Counted from the first letter of the stretch, positions 1-10,016 are shown. The stretch is DNA of 64,000 bases from Gracilaria domingensis (GCA_022539475.1 VCMS01000336.1:86718-150717), one strand, 5' to 3'. The notes: a model not told the origin generated them from the sequence alone. Program-made: numbers and translations.

Positions 1-1914
1 GGCAACAACAAACGATGGGGAGAGATAGGGTAGGGCAAAATTAACATAGCGCAGGTGGTGCGCAAGCGCGGGGTGCGTCTGTGGAGCGCAGGGTGTGCAA
101 GTGTCAGATCTACAAGAGCGCATGCTCTATATGCACCTCTGCAACTTGAGGACCAGAGCAAGCCCAAGGTCTTTGGCGTCTCTGGAACGTTAGATTTCCT
201 TACCGAAAAACTAGGTTTTTATGCGGTTTGGAAAGGTAGAAGGCCCAAGCGGGACCATATCCTGGCCACTAGATCGTACAAGTCTCGTAAACACAACGAC
301 CAACGCGTGGTCAACGTTGTTCAGAACAGGGGCCTCAACTTCTTCACAGGAAACTAGCAATGTCGCCGAAAAGCAAAATACTATTTCGCAAAAAGGTGCT
401 CTTAAAAGGTGCTCTTAAGCAAAGCAAATAATATGGTTAGCACAGTGCCAAACTATTGACAAAACGAGATGAGAGCTCAGACGAGTCGTATCTCCCCCAG
501 ATCCAAGGCTAGCCTCACGAAGCATATCATACTGTCTGCGAAGTCCTTGGTACAAAAGGTTTGAACGCAATCTCTAACCTTCCCCTACAGCAAGTTGTCG
601 TTTCGCCAAGTTCTCGACCTATTCGGAGACGACGCTGACAGTTTTCGTCACAAGAGCGCAAAGAGTCATAAATTGTGCATCTGGGCTCTTTCCTTTCCCG
701 TAGAAGTCGTTGTCTGGCTGTGCATAGAACCTCTGGGTCTAAAAGGAACACAACGTGTTGCGATAATTGAACTGAAGCACATTGAAAGTTGCAATGGAAG
801 CTTCGGCCGTTCGTCATCCGCCTTACTTTACGATTTTCGTATCATCCCCTCGTTCCCACGTGCTGCGTATGTCTGTGCCTGGGACATCGACCTTCGAAAG
901 CACCCAAACCAGGTAACAGACATATAACACACCGTTTGGAATCAAATGGCAACGTCTGTCTTTAAGCTAGGCTCCGGATTTGGCACCATATCCAATCCAG
1001 AAGGCTTTGAGCATAAAGACTATGGTGGGAAGGGGAAATCGAGCAGGTCTTGTCGAAACAATGATTCCTATCGTATGCACCCAAGCTCAACAAATCCGAA
1101 GCTCACGTCCAGGCGGAAAGCGCTGCAGGTTTACTTCGTCATGTTCCTGTTAGGAATAAGACTTCCGGTTTTTGGGCCCGATCTCGTTACGTTGCCGCGG
1201 AGGTCATCATATGCTCCTTGAAGTATGCAACCTTGTTCCACAACGATGAGTATCGTGAAAAATTCCAAGCCATAGAGGCTACCTTCTGAACATAAGACTA
1301 ATCTACCGTGGTTGGCGACTTCCTGAAGAGGCAGCTCGTTTCTTTTCTCCTATTTCTATGAGCAGACCTTCAGAGGATGATGTAGTCGATGACCCATCTG
1401 TTTGAGCTTTCATAAGCACCTACTTGACCAAATAACTTGACTTTGTTGAGAGCGAGCCATATTGACCGCAGACCTCGAAGATAAAGAAAAGTCAACATCA
1501 CTATCTAAATATCGGCAGAAAGATCATGCACGAGGAAGTTTCTACATTCTATGTGAAGAATGACAGAGGAATACATTCACGGCTTTCTTTCGATCTGAAC
1601 GAAAAATTGAGAATGGAGAGTATACGCCTCCTGCGTGAACTTTACTCGCTACTCTGACTGTGAGCGTACCTTATCTCATCAATAACAAGTTAGTCGTTAC
1701 GTGGAGAAGACATCCTAGGGCTAAATGTCGCGGGTCATTCATAGAAATCTGGAGCGCTCTGAGTCCTTGAAAAACAACGAATAGTAAAGCCATGTTGCAG
1801 CATGACTCATGATGTGCGTTTGCTAAACGTATGCGCTTTATAGTCATTTGTCCATATTGTTGTAGCAGCTTAACTGTTTGACTCACTTTAAACTGGCAAA
1901 TTGCTTAAGACTCT
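1..1914. other. Unassigned left flank
   Basis: No convincing gene is visible; frames are short and broken on both strands. On the plus strand about 205-330, a short stretch reads GFYAVWKGRRP, which resembles the start of an RNase HI-type hybrid-binding domain (FYAVxxGRxxG), but the frame is lost directly afterwards. Another plus-strand frame at 595-927 (110 codons) has no recognisable motif. Most likely decayed repeat or gene sequence. The region stops at an assembly gap. Confidence 0.4.
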
Positions 1915-2194
1915 NNNNNNNNNNNNNNNNNNNNNNNNNNNNNNNNNNNNNNNNNNNNNNNNNNNNNNNNNNNNNNNNNNNNNNNNNNNNNNNNNNNNNN
2001 NNNNNNNNNNNNNNNNNNNNNNNNNNNNNNNNNNNNNNNNNNNNNNNNNNNNNNNNNNNNNNNNNNNNNNNNNNNNNNNNNNNNNNNNNNNNNNNNNNNN
2101 NNNNNNNNNNNNNNNNNNNNNNNNNNNNNNNNNNNNNNNNNNNNNNNNNNNNNNNNNNNNNNNNNNNNNNNNNNNNNNNNNNNNNNNNNNNNNN
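1915..2194. other. Assembly gap (280 N)
   Basis: Run of undetermined bases. Frames predicted across it are meaningless. The sequence resumes 70 bp before the 5' LTR of element 2. Confidence 1.
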
Positions 2195-2233
2195 ATTTCT
2201 GCACACCGTGTGCCAAGTTGGCCCGATCGCCGG

Positions 2234-2259
2234 GCCCCGTGGCAAGCATGCCACGGGGC
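2234..2259. repeat. 11-bp stem hairpin beside the element 2 LTR
   Basis: GCCCCGTGGCA pairs perfectly with TGCCACGGGGC around a 4-nt loop. It ends 5 bp before the first base of the element 2 LTR (TGTAGTG at 2265), so those 5 bp (ACACC) are the candidate target duplication of element 2; the other end is missing. Confidence 0.8.
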
Positions 2260-2324
2260 ACACCTGTAGTGTATTGGCCGCAGCGCCGGATATTTAGATA
2301 TTTTAATTATATTTTCAAGTGCCG

Positions 2325-2332
2325 TATATAAG
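2325..2332 (+). promoter_or_regulatory. TATA box of element 2 LTR
   Basis: TATATAAG in the U3/R part of the element 2 LTR, in the plus orientation and matching its gag. Element 1 sits immediately downstream, so this promoter should now be separated from its own transcript by 12.3 kb. Confidence 0.55.
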
Positions 2333-2340
2333 TGGCGGCA

Positions 2341-2345
2341 CTTGC
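2341..2345. repeat. Target-site duplication of element 1, left
   Basis: CTTGC, repeated at 14683-14687 directly outside the other LTR. Five base pairs is the usual Ty3/gypsy stagger. The empty site reconstructed from the flanks is a hairpin (9-bp stem AGTGGCGGC, loop ACTT), with the cut at its apex. Confidence 0.9.
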
Positions 2346-3160
2346 TTTGTGCAAAACCCAGCGATGGGGAAAGACACGCAAAGGCGGTTCAGACCCTCTC
2401 TCAAGAGGCGAGCACAGCAGTAGAGCGCTCCCACAGGTACGACACGGCAATGCCGGGTGTAAGACCGGGTCGACCCTTCCCAAGTAATGGAGGGAGCGAA
2501 GCGGCGAAGAAGAAGCGTCCAGCGGTAGAGAACACACGACACAAGTCGGCAGTAGCGTCACGTGCGTAGCACGCGGTACCCACGAGTGTGGCGATGACAC
2601 GCGAGAGCGGTAATAGCCCACGCGAGTGTGTCGAGCCACGAACGGTATGCACCGGTACACCAAGTAGTGCTACCTGTATAACAGGGACAGAAATAAAAGA
2701 AAACACACACAAAGTAAACACGCGAAAGCGGTAGTGGTGTTAATGATGCCGCGAGGCGGATGATGAGCCCTGCACAAGGTGCCGACTCTCCGGGAGGAGG
2801 ATATCGGTCACCAAGGGTGAAACATCAGAGCCGAACACTCGGTTGGTTCGTTTACTTCCCCGACAATGGGTGCAGCTCAACCTACTAAGTAGTGTAGAGT
2901 GCCAACCCACTGTCAAGCGGTGTAGCGAAAATATCTAGAATAAACATCTAAAATACCCCAACTAATGGGTGCAAACTTCCCACACGTGTGTGACCCACCG
3001 GCTAAGCCGTGCGCCTCATAACACTAATTCTAATATTAAGTATACCCAAGAATGGGCTGATCTCACCAGTTACTCATACTGTGTGCCACCACCTCCCGGC
3101 ATCGCCGTGCATGTTATGAATCGCATCAGCGAAGGAGTCCCGCAATCGCGTTGCACTACA
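2346..3160 (-). repeat. Element 1 3' LTR
   Basis: On the minus strand it begins TGTAGTGCAACG after the polypurine tract and ends at TTTTGCACAA; one base of the terminal dinucleotide is missing compared with the other LTR (2346). The R-U5 side (about 2346-2900) is shared almost perfectly with the LTRs of elements 3 and 4. The U3 side (about 2900-3160) is not. Confidence 0.95.
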
Positions 3161-3175
3161 TTTCCCCCTCCTTAG
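3161..3175 (-). promoter_or_regulatory. Element 1 3' polypurine tract (PPT)
   Basis: On the minus strand AAGGAGGGGGAAA directly precedes the TG of the LTR, the position where plus-strand DNA synthesis is primed in LTR elements. The 16 bases at 3164-3179 recur exactly inside the element at 10348-10363. Confidence 0.85.
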
Positions 3176-3220
3176 GGTGCGAGACGACCACGCGAGCGAT
3201 TTCGTTTTCCTCCTCTGGAG

Positions 3221-3230
3221 TGTATTTAAG
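3221..3230 (+). promoter_or_regulatory. TATA-like sequence before the antisense frame
   Basis: TGTATTTAAG lies 61-70 bp outside the 3' LTR in the plus direction. It is about 10 bp before an ATG at 3240 and about 170 bp before a second in-frame ATG at 3399 (MPNPNQG). If it is a core promoter, 3399 is the more plausible start. No other evidence of transcription. Confidence 0.35.
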
Positions 3231-3239
3231 CACGTCGGC

Positions 3240-5283
3240 ATGACGGTCTCCAATCCGGCCTCCCCGGTCTCTTCTAACGGCGACTCCGGTCCACCCCTCT
3301 CCACGCGTACTGCGGTAGTGTCTCCTCCGATACCTCGGCGCGCTCTCCCTTCTCTCTCGCTTCCAGCGCTTTCGTCTCTTCCTCGCGCGCTTCCCGCGAT
3401 GCCGAACCCGAATCAGGGTAGCAACCAACCGCCTGGCGGGTCTCAGAACCAATACGTTGGTGGTTTCGCTGGGCCTTCACACCCTTCCTCCTCTGGAGTG
3501 CCTCTCTCACAGCCGTCTTCCGCTGGCATTCCGTTTCCGCAACCGGTCAATCCGGATTTCACACGGCTCCTCTTCCCCAGACGGGTGGTCAACTTCCGCC
3601 CCCGGCGTCTGTACCGCAGTGGAACTGGATCGCTCCTGCTGTTCCGGTCCAACCGGTAGTCAACCCGTATGCGGGCGCGTGGGCGTCGTATGACGAACTC
3701 GACAACGTCGACCCTCGCAGCAATCCCACACCGTTCTTACGGGCTCCGTGGTTTCATCCGCAAGGCGTGACCAATCGTTCCCTCGTCGAGGCGTATGCCG
3801 ATGGCAGTGGTCACCTCCCAGGAGGCGTGCACGTCTGGATGACGGTGACGTTCGACTGGCATTACCGGATTACCGTGCCTACCAACGCGCTCGTCCACCA
3901 TCGTGGTCAGTCGCACAACTCCGCCCGAGCGGCCATGGTTCGCGTAGCGCACATGCGCATGTTTCGCACGTACTCAGAGCGCCCGATTCCGGCGAACTTC
4001 CGTTTCGACGTGGCCTTCTTCCGAACACTCGGCGAAATCCAATATGGAGAGAATCTTGCCCGGCTCGCCGGTGTGGTGGAGCGTTACCAGAACGTCCCCG
4101 TTCACCAGGATCTCCTGTGCTGGACCCGTCCGCTTCTGCGTGCAGAATTTCGATATCTCCCACGCGTACCGCGGTCCAACTACCTTCAAACAATGATCCG
4201 TCCCGAACGACGTGCCCGCTCCCGATGGGGTTACCTTATCCCGTATCAAAACACGGAGTCAAACCGGATTCGTCCGCGCCACATGCGTGGGAGATATGTT
4301 CCTCTCCCCTTTGTGTGGGCGTCCGTGGAGGTCTGCCGTGGCTGTTACGTGGAACTCCCCCCCTGTCTCACGTATGTGGGTAGTAGGCTCGTGACAAACC
4401 CGTTTACGGGATGGTGGAGCGTTGTCCTCACGGAGTGGGCGGCGCGAACAGCGGTGTATCTCCTCAACGAGGTATATGACCAGTATCGACTGTGGTTCAT
4501 TCCCCCGCGCTTGCGGCAACTCATCCGAGCCTTGGATCTCACTATCCCGCTTGGCGGTAATGGAAACTTCTCGGAAGTCATGTGCCTCTTGCGAGTGATT
4601 GATGGAGTCGACTGGAACCAGGTTCCTCGTTCGCAGAGCGCGCGCGACGAAGGCGATCTTGCCATTGACCGGTCTCCGGGTCGCAGGTCCCCACTGTCGG
4701 GTGATTACATCTACTACGACCCCTGGACACGGGTGCCGATTACCAACGCCGAGGCGGAACTTCTTCGGAATGCCGAGCGAGTCATCCCTCCGGGGCACCC
4801 AACGGGTTTCATCATGACTGATGAGTTCTTTCACCCTGTCGGGGATCAAAACATCATGGTTGATGACGCTCCCGATGACGGTGACGACTATGGCGATGAC
4901 AACTTCGCAGCAGCTCCGGTGGAGGGGCAGTACCTGCTTCAGCAGTGCCAGGTCCCCAAGCGGGTGTCGACGCGATCTTCTCGACTCCGGTGAATGTTCC
5001 CTCTGCGCCTCTAGCGGCTCCTGGGCCCGTAGTGGCTCCTGTTCCTACGCCTGTGGCGGTTCCGACTCCAGCGGAGAATGTTGCTTCGCCTGCGATGGCG
5101 GCGTCGGCTACGCCGAACGAAGCCGCGAACGCGGGACTTACCGACGAAGCACGGGCTGCCGTGATAGCTCAATTCCTCAGCGAGGCTGGTATCTCCGACT
5201 CGACATCTGGCGACGTCTCGCAGATGCGCGACGCGCTAATTGCGCAGCTTGCGAACGCTGGAGACCAGCAGGAATCCGAGTAA
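3240..5283 (+). CDS. Antisense ORF of element 1, about 680 codons, unknown protein
   Basis: Runs opposite to gag-pol, between the end of pol and the 3' LTR. Three frames hand over at two points: near 3550-3575, and near 4925-4940 in a G run; each looks like one missing base. The N-terminal part is rich in Pro, Ser, Gly and Gln (3240 to about 3700). The middle (about 3700-4840, 380 residues) has an ordered Trp- and Arg-rich composition, with stretches such as WMTVTFDWHYRITVP and FTGWWSVVLTEWAARTAVYLL. Then come an acidic segment (DDAPDDGDDYGDD), a Pro/Ala/Val linker (4945-5130) and a helical C-terminus ending at TAA 5281-5283. Such a long frame against a coding background of unrelated composition is unlikely by chance. 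I recognise no family. Antisense extra ORFs are known in plant Tat/Grande elements and, in retroviruses, as HTLV HBZ; homology to these is not implied. It could be a captured host gene, an accessory protein or a relic. Confidence 0.65.
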
Positions 5284-5815
5284 CTCGTGCAGCTTCTCCT
5301 CTAGGGAGTCCTTCCTAGCTGATACCCAATAACTTGGCCGTTGTGTGCTCGACTAGCGAGCCACAACATAGTAACATTGACCAGTAAACTGTGAACTTCT
5401 CTTGATCTCAAGACTTCTTCCCTTCTTCCAAGGTGTATACTTCTTAACTTCTCCCTTCCGGGGTGATCTTCCTCTTACGAGTGCTTCTTCCTCTTACGAG
5501 TGCTTCTTCTCTTCTGAGCTTCCTTTTCCTCTTCATAGAGTCTTCTTCCTCTTGCGAGTGCTTCTTCCTCTTCTGAGCTTCCTTTTCCTCTTCATAGAGT
5601 CTTCTTCCTCTTGCGAGTGCTTCTTAACTTCTCCTCTTCCTGAGGGCGTTACTATTCGAACTTCAACTGTCCTCTCAATAGAGTGTCTCCTCACCACGCG
5701 AGTAGCGGTACAGTACTCCTCTGGAGGTTGTCGCAGCGTTCCTCGATTGAGTGTTGTGGTTCGTAGAACCGTTCGTGCGCGGTACGCGATAAGCTTCCGT
5801 CTCCAGCGACGTGTG
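5284..5815. repeat. Pyrimidine-rich tract with 59-bp tandem duplication
   Basis: Between the antisense ORF and the pol stop the plus strand is C/T-rich (5400-5640). It contains short variants of CTTCCTCTTGCGAGTG and a 59-bp unit present twice (about 5512-5629). Elements 3 and 4 keep only a shorter form (31850-31960, 43120-43270). This is the boundary where element 1 and element 3 stop being similar. Confidence 0.7.
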
Positions 5816-8152
5816 TTAACCGACCATCGCTTGATGTAGATTAGCCGGCAACGCCGTGTTAGTACGACGGTGGTACTGCACGATCTTCGATCGGGGTAGG
5901 TGCTCCACGGGTTCGTCCGAGTCCCGCGACGGCGGATAGCCATACCAGCGTACCTGGTACTGAACATACCCCTTCGGGTTCCAACTGTGCCCCACTATGT
6001 GGTCGACAACGAACTCTTTCGAGTAAACTCCCCGCTCGAGCTCTTCCTGCGAAGGGTCGTCAGCGTGTCGCGGCGGTGCCGTTACATAGTCACCAGCGGT
6101 GCTGTGAGTTTCTCCTGACGCCTTCGGCGGTAAGTGTGTCCTCCGCTGAGTGGTCGCTTCCGGAATCCGGGTCTTCTCAAGCAGCTTCGCCGCTTCGGCG
6201 GGTCCGCGAACGGCTAGTTCATGCGGCAGTTCCCGTCTTGACGGTGAAGGCGAACGCGGAGGCGGATTGTTCACCACGGCACGTGCCGGTTCACGTGACG
6301 ACACGCGACGTTTCGCGGTGGTGGCACTGCCACGAGTTGTGATTGGCCCATTGTGTGGCGCGCGCTGCGCACCCCAAGATTTGTGGTGCGCAAGCGCTCC
6401 TGCAGATGCAGTGTGCGTTTTCCCTAAATCAGGGCTGTAATCCGTATCTCCAGCGAGCGGTGCGCCGTCATGACTTATCGAAACGTCATGACGTGCGACT
6501 TGCGACTTCCCCAAAGCTGGGTGCAACGGTACACTACCATTACCCGAACCGGGGTGCTTGATCTTCGCTTCAGCGAGCGTCTTCTCTTCTTCCTGCTCTG
6601 CAGTGTCAACGATACCGGGATCTGCCGTGACTACCCTACAGCGCGCCTGCGAAGGCGGTTTGCGGCGGTCGTCAGCGGCGGAGTGCGGCGACTGCGCGTC
6701 CGGAATACTCCGTGATACAGTATCCAGCTTCGCTGTAGCCTTGCTCTGCCGAGAAGTCGGGTGTTCTTGATCAACTTCCGGCCTTGCCGTGGAAACTTCG
6801 CGAACGAGAGCATGCTCCGCGTCCTGCGTCCGTGCGACGATGGGCGCGTGTTCCTGTGACAATTCCCCAGATGGGTGAGCAATACCAGTATCCTGGGACA
6901 ACCTTGAGTCCGTTCGTTGCGTGCGGTGTCCTTCCTGAAGGTCGCGATCCTTCGTGGAAGGTTGTGTATCCTCCGCAGAGTTCTGCGCGACAGCGGCCGA
7001 CTGCGGCGCGTCCTTCGCGACTTCAACACGCGACAGCGGGTGATCCTTCCCACTGACAGTGGTGTCCGTAGCAACTACGTCTTCGACGGTGTCCTGAGGC
7101 GACTCTGCCTCTGCTTCATTACTTTCCCGTGAATCACGGTGCTGCGACGGTAGCGACACCGGTGACTCACTCTCCGCGACAACGCGTGAATTCCCCTCCC
7201 CCTCCTTAGGTGGAGCGTTACGGGGAGCAGTCATCACGTCAGTTGACGGTGTAACAGACGCTGTGAAACGCGATTTCACCAGCGGTGTATGTTCCGATAC
7301 CTCGGCTTGCGACGATATAATCGGTACATCTGCGAGACCCCGTGTTGGGTGACGGAGCCCCACAGTGGGTGTAGTGTTCTGCGACGAGGTTCCTCGGTTC
7401 TCTGTCTGTCCAGCTTCCTGCTGTGTGTCCGAAAGTACTTCCGTGTGAACGGTTGGACCTCTTACCACGCGATCGCGGGAGAAACGCTCATGAGCGTCAC
7501 CAACTTCCAGTACGGCTGTGTCCTTGTTCACGCTGACAACGCGGTACGGACCATCAGCGATGGGTGAAAGCTTGTGGCGCCGCTCCTTTTCAGGGTTGTA
7601 GTACTCCTTCCTGACAAAGGCGAGGTTTCCCACTTTCAGTGGCGGTAGTGGTCTCCGTACCCGGGCATCAAAGTTCCGCTTGTAAGCGTGTTGTGCTTTC
7701 GCCATTGACGACCTGGCGACAGGTACCATTGCGGATAACCACTGCTTCCATTGCAAGTAGTGATCCCGTATTGACGGTGACGTATCCAGCTTTGCTGATG
7801 GTTCAACCGCAACTGGCGGTGGTGTCCGTGAGAGCACGAGCTCAAAGGGCGATAAACCAGTTACTCTGTGAACTTGCGTATTATACGCATACGTCACGGT
7901 ATCCGTGTAGAGATCCCAAGTTTTCGGGTGTTCAACTGTATAAGCCCGCAACGCGGAGAGCATTGTCCGGTTAAACCGTTCGACTTGCCCATTGCATTGG
8001 GGATGATACGTCGTCGTGAAGAGATTCTTCACGTCGAGTATCCGACAGACATCCTGGAAGAAACGTGCAGTAAACTGCGGACCATTATCTGAGAGGAGAT
8101 TGACCGGGGACCGTAGACCATAACCAATGGCGAACGAATGCCTCCGCAACAC
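5816..8152 (-). CDS. pol: Element 1 pol, C-terminal part: integrase core, long linker, chromodomain
   Basis: Contains the second and third catalytic positions of the integrase DDE triad (LLSDNGPQFTA with D; CNGQVERFNRTM with E), and a GPY/F-type module (GPYRVVSVNKDTAVLEVGDA) near residue 200. About 450 residues of low-complexity, acidic, Ser/Thr/Gln-rich linker follow, then a chromodomain near residues 700-760 (VDHIVGH, YQVRWYGYPPSRDSDEP). Chromodomains direct integration to marked chromatin in chromoviruses, where they normally follow GPY/F closely; the linker is unusually long. The frame is separated from the upstream pol frame by two one-base deletions near 8106 and 8128 relative to element 3. 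The stop is TAA/TAG-proximal at 5816 before the pyrimidine tract. Confidence 0.9.
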   Translation of the reverse strand: MLRRHSFAIGYGLRSPVNLLSDNGPQFTARFFQDVCRILDVKNLFTTTYHPQCNGQVERFNRTMLSALRAYTVEHPKTWDLYTDTVTYAYNTQVHRVTGLSPFELVLSRTPPPVAVEPSAKLDTSPSIRDHYLQWKQWLSAMVPVARSSMAKAQHAYKRNFDARVRRPLPPLKVGNLAFVRKEYYNPEKERRHKLSPIADGPYRVVSVNKDTAVLEVGDAHERFSRDRVVRGPTVHTEVLSDTQQEAGQTENRGTSSQNTTPTVGLRHPTRGLADVPIISSQAEVSEHTPLVKSRFTASVTPSTDVMTAPRNAPPKEGEGNSRVVAESESPVSLPSQHRDSRESNEAEAESPQDTVEDVVATDTTVSGKDHPLSRVEVAKDAPQSAAVAQNSAEDTQPSTKDRDLQEGHRTQRTDSRLSQDTGIAHPSGELSQEHAPIVARTQDAEHALVREVSTARPEVDQEHPTSRQSKATAKLDTVSRSIPDAQSPHSAADDRRKPPSQARCRVVTADPGIVDTAEQEEEKTLAEAKIKHPGSGNGSVPLHPALGKSQVARHDVSISHDGAPLAGDTDYSPDLGKTHTASAGALAHHKSWGAQRAPHNGPITTRGSATTAKRRVSSREPARAVVNNPPPRSPSPSRRELPHELAVRGPAEAAKLLEKTRIPEATTQRRTHLPPKASGETHSTAGDYVTAPPRHADDPSQEELERGVYSKEFVVDHIVGHSWNPKGYVQYQVRWYGYPPSRDSDEPVEHLPRSKIVQYHRRTNTALPANLHQAMVG
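7198..7210 (-). promoter_or_regulatory. Internal PPT-like copy 1 (in linker)
   Basis: The minus-strand CCTAAGGAGGGGG core is identical to the 3' PPT over 13 bases. It is read in pol as part of PPKEGEG. The same sequence is at 33511-33523 in element 3. Confidence 0.5.
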
Positions 8153-10016
8153 TGCGTGCTGTAATCGACTTCAACGGAACTGTCCGGACTAGCTTACTGA
8201 ATCTATCCGTAATAACGAGTAAGAACCGATTTCCTCGGGAAGTACGCAAGAACTCACCGAGTATATCGATGGCAATAAACTCCAACGGCGCCCTTGCGGG
8301 GAAAAGTGTTAGTTTCTTCGCATGGCGACGCTGTTTAACTCGCTCGCGAGCACAATGTGTACACGCCTTCACGGTGGTGTAGCAGTCCAACGCTAACGCG
8401 GGCCAGTAGAAATCCCGACGCAGTGTCGTGTATAACCGCTTAGCACCCGGATGGGAAGCCATCCGCGAGTGATGCGAGAGATGCAATACCCTTGTTTGTA
8501 AGGAGTGAGGAACCACAATCTGTGGGGCAGAACGAACCACTCTGACGAGGTAACCTTGTGTGTTGACCCCGAACGGGATGTTAGCACCACCATTAATTTG
8601 GGAGCGTATCCTCGTACAGAACGGGTCAGATTGCTGTTCCCGCACCAGCTCTTCTGGAGTAATGGGGACGAATGTACCGGATTCCGGGTCTTCACCGTCT
8701 GCGACGAGCAAATCATCACAGATGTCGTCCGACACGATGTCGTAGTCTTCATCACCCTCCTCCATGAGGAAACAGGGGATATCTTCATCCTCGTCATCGA
8801 GGGGTAAAGCTTCACCTTCAGTTCCTAGACGTGAAAGAGCATCCGCTTGCGCGTTTAAACAACCCTTCTTATAGGTGACCTCGTAGTCAAACTCGGCAAG
8901 CCGAAGACGCCAACGCATTAAGCGTCCGGAAGGCTCCGTGACTGACATTAACCAACGCAAGGCGGAATGATCCGTATTGACGGTAAAGTGCACACCCATA
9001 AGATATGGTCGTAGAGTCTGCAAAGCCCATACCATGGCGAGACACTCCTTCTCGGATACCGAGTAATTGCGCTCGTGCACGTTGAGTGTACGAGACCAAT
9101 AGCCAATTGGTTTGCGTTCCCCTTCGGGTGTAGTCTGAAAGAGAGCGCAGCCAATTTGGTAATCGCTCGAATCCGTATCCACGGTGTACGGCAACCCGTT
9201 CTTTGGTAACGCTAACACGGGTGCCGTGGTAACAGCCTCTTTAAGAGAGTTGAAGGCCTCCACTTGCGTGGGGGTAAGTGGTCCCAATTTGGGCGGTTGT
9301 CCCTTCTTCAGGAGTTCGTTGAGCGGTCCCGCGATCTTCGCGAAGCGAGAAATGAACCGTCTATAAACGTTGCATAGCCCTAGAAAGGAGCGTAGCTCTG
9401 TCTGTGTAGTGGGGTGCTTCGCCTCTTTGAGGGACTTCACGCGAGCTTCCTCGATCAGTAACCGTCCTGGACGTATGACATGGCCCAGATACTTCACTGA
9501 GTGAGTGAAAAACTCACACTTCCTCAATTTGAGAGTAATTCCAGCATCCCGCAAAGCGGTCATTATCTCCCGAACATGTTCGAGGTGATCGTCCAAACTG
9601 TTGGAAAACACGATGATGTCATCGAGGTATACCAAGCAACTCCGCCATTTGAAGCGAGCTAACAAAATGTCCAGAGCACGCTGAAACGTAGCGGGGGCGT
9701 TCGTTAACCCGAACGGCATACGCTTAAAGCGGTATAGTCCTGAATGACAGGTAAACGCGGTCTTGTCACGGTCTTCCGGTCTAACTGGTACTTGCCAGTA
9801 ACCCCAGTTTGCATCCAAAGTGGAGAAAACAGTAGCATCGCCAAGCGAGTCGATATACTCGTCCATACGAGGTATGGGGTACACGTCTTTGACGGTGACA
9901 TCGTTCAAGCGACGATAGTCGATACAAAAGCGCCAGGACCCGTCGGGTTTCGGAGCCAGTACAACTGGAGATGCCCACGGCGACTGAGCCGGTTCTATCA
10001 CGCCAGCGCGGAGCAT
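8085..10016 (-). CDS. pol: Element 1 pol: reverse transcriptase, RNase H, integrase N-terminus
   Basis: Reverse transcriptase has the typical Ty3/gypsy order: SPWASPVVLAPKPDGSWRFCID, RMPFGLTNAPATFQ, and the catalytic YLDDIIVFS, then YLGHVI. RNase H follows, with DSSDYQIGCAL, EKECLAMVWAL, NTDHSALRW and QADALSR carrying the acidic residues. The integrase zinc finger HHCC is in HLSHHSRMASHPG and CTHCARERV, and the first DDE Asp is in EFIAIDILGEF. The frame runs off into RHWLWSTVPG at its end because of one-base deletions compared with element 3. At nucleotide level this block is almost identical to 34400-36330 in element 3. Functions: copying genomic RNA to DNA and inserting it. Confidence 0.95.
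   Translation of the reverse strand: MLRAGVIEPAQSPWASPVVLAPKPDGSWRFCIDYRRLNDVTVKDVYPIPRMDEYIDSLGDATVFSTLDANWGYWQVPVRPEDRDKTAFTCHSGLYRFKRMPFGLTNAPATFQRALDILLARFKWRSCLVYLDDIIVFSNSLDDHLEHVREIMTALRDAGITLKLRKCEFFTHSVKYLGHVIRPGRLLIEEARVKSLKEAKHPTTQTELRSFLGLCNVYRRFISRFAKIAGPLNELLKKGQPPKLGPLTPTQVEAFNSLKEAVTTAPVLALPKNGLPYTVDTDSSDYQIGCALFQTTPEGERKPIGYWSRTLNVHERNYSVSEKECLAMVWALQTLRPYLMGVHFTVNTDHSALRWLMSVTEPSGRLMRWRLRLAEFDYEVTYKKGCLNAQADALSRLGTEGEALPLDDEDEDIPCFLMEEGDEDYDIVSDDICDDLLVADGEDPESGTFVPITPEELVREQQSDPFCTRIRSQINGGANIPFGVNTQGYLVRVVRSAPQIVVPHSLQTRVLHLSHHSRMASHPGAKRLYTTLRRDFYWPALALDCYTTVKACTHCARERVKQRRHAKKLTLFPARAPLEFIAIDILGEFLRTSRGNRFLLVITDRFSKLVRTVPLKSITARSVAEAFVRHWLWSTVPGQSPLR

Larger units (their letters stand above)
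2265..2345 (+). repeat. Element 2 5' LTR, left part
   Basis: Starts TGTAGTG, the same first seven bases as the LTR of element 1 on its own strand. It contains a TATA box (TATATAAG, 2325-2332). It is interrupted by element 1 only 13 bp beyond the TATA box, and the rest of the LTR continues at 14688. Joining the parts gives an LTR of about 644 bp. Confidence 0.8.

Noticed and set aside
1878-2297. Open frames across 1915-2194, and likewise across 41990-42786
   Set aside because: They consist of undetermined bases.
2307-2721. Minus-strand frames in the LTRs repeated at 13849-14299, 28869-29466 and 40045-40650
   Set aside because: They recur because the LTR recurs; frames differ between copies through indels and there is no gene-like start or motif. 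Treated as LTR, not genes.
3767-4993. Antisense ORF as a mere shadow of a sense gene
   Set aside because: The opposite strand here has no gag-pol homology and only short frames (up to 196 codons), so there is no sense gene to shadow.
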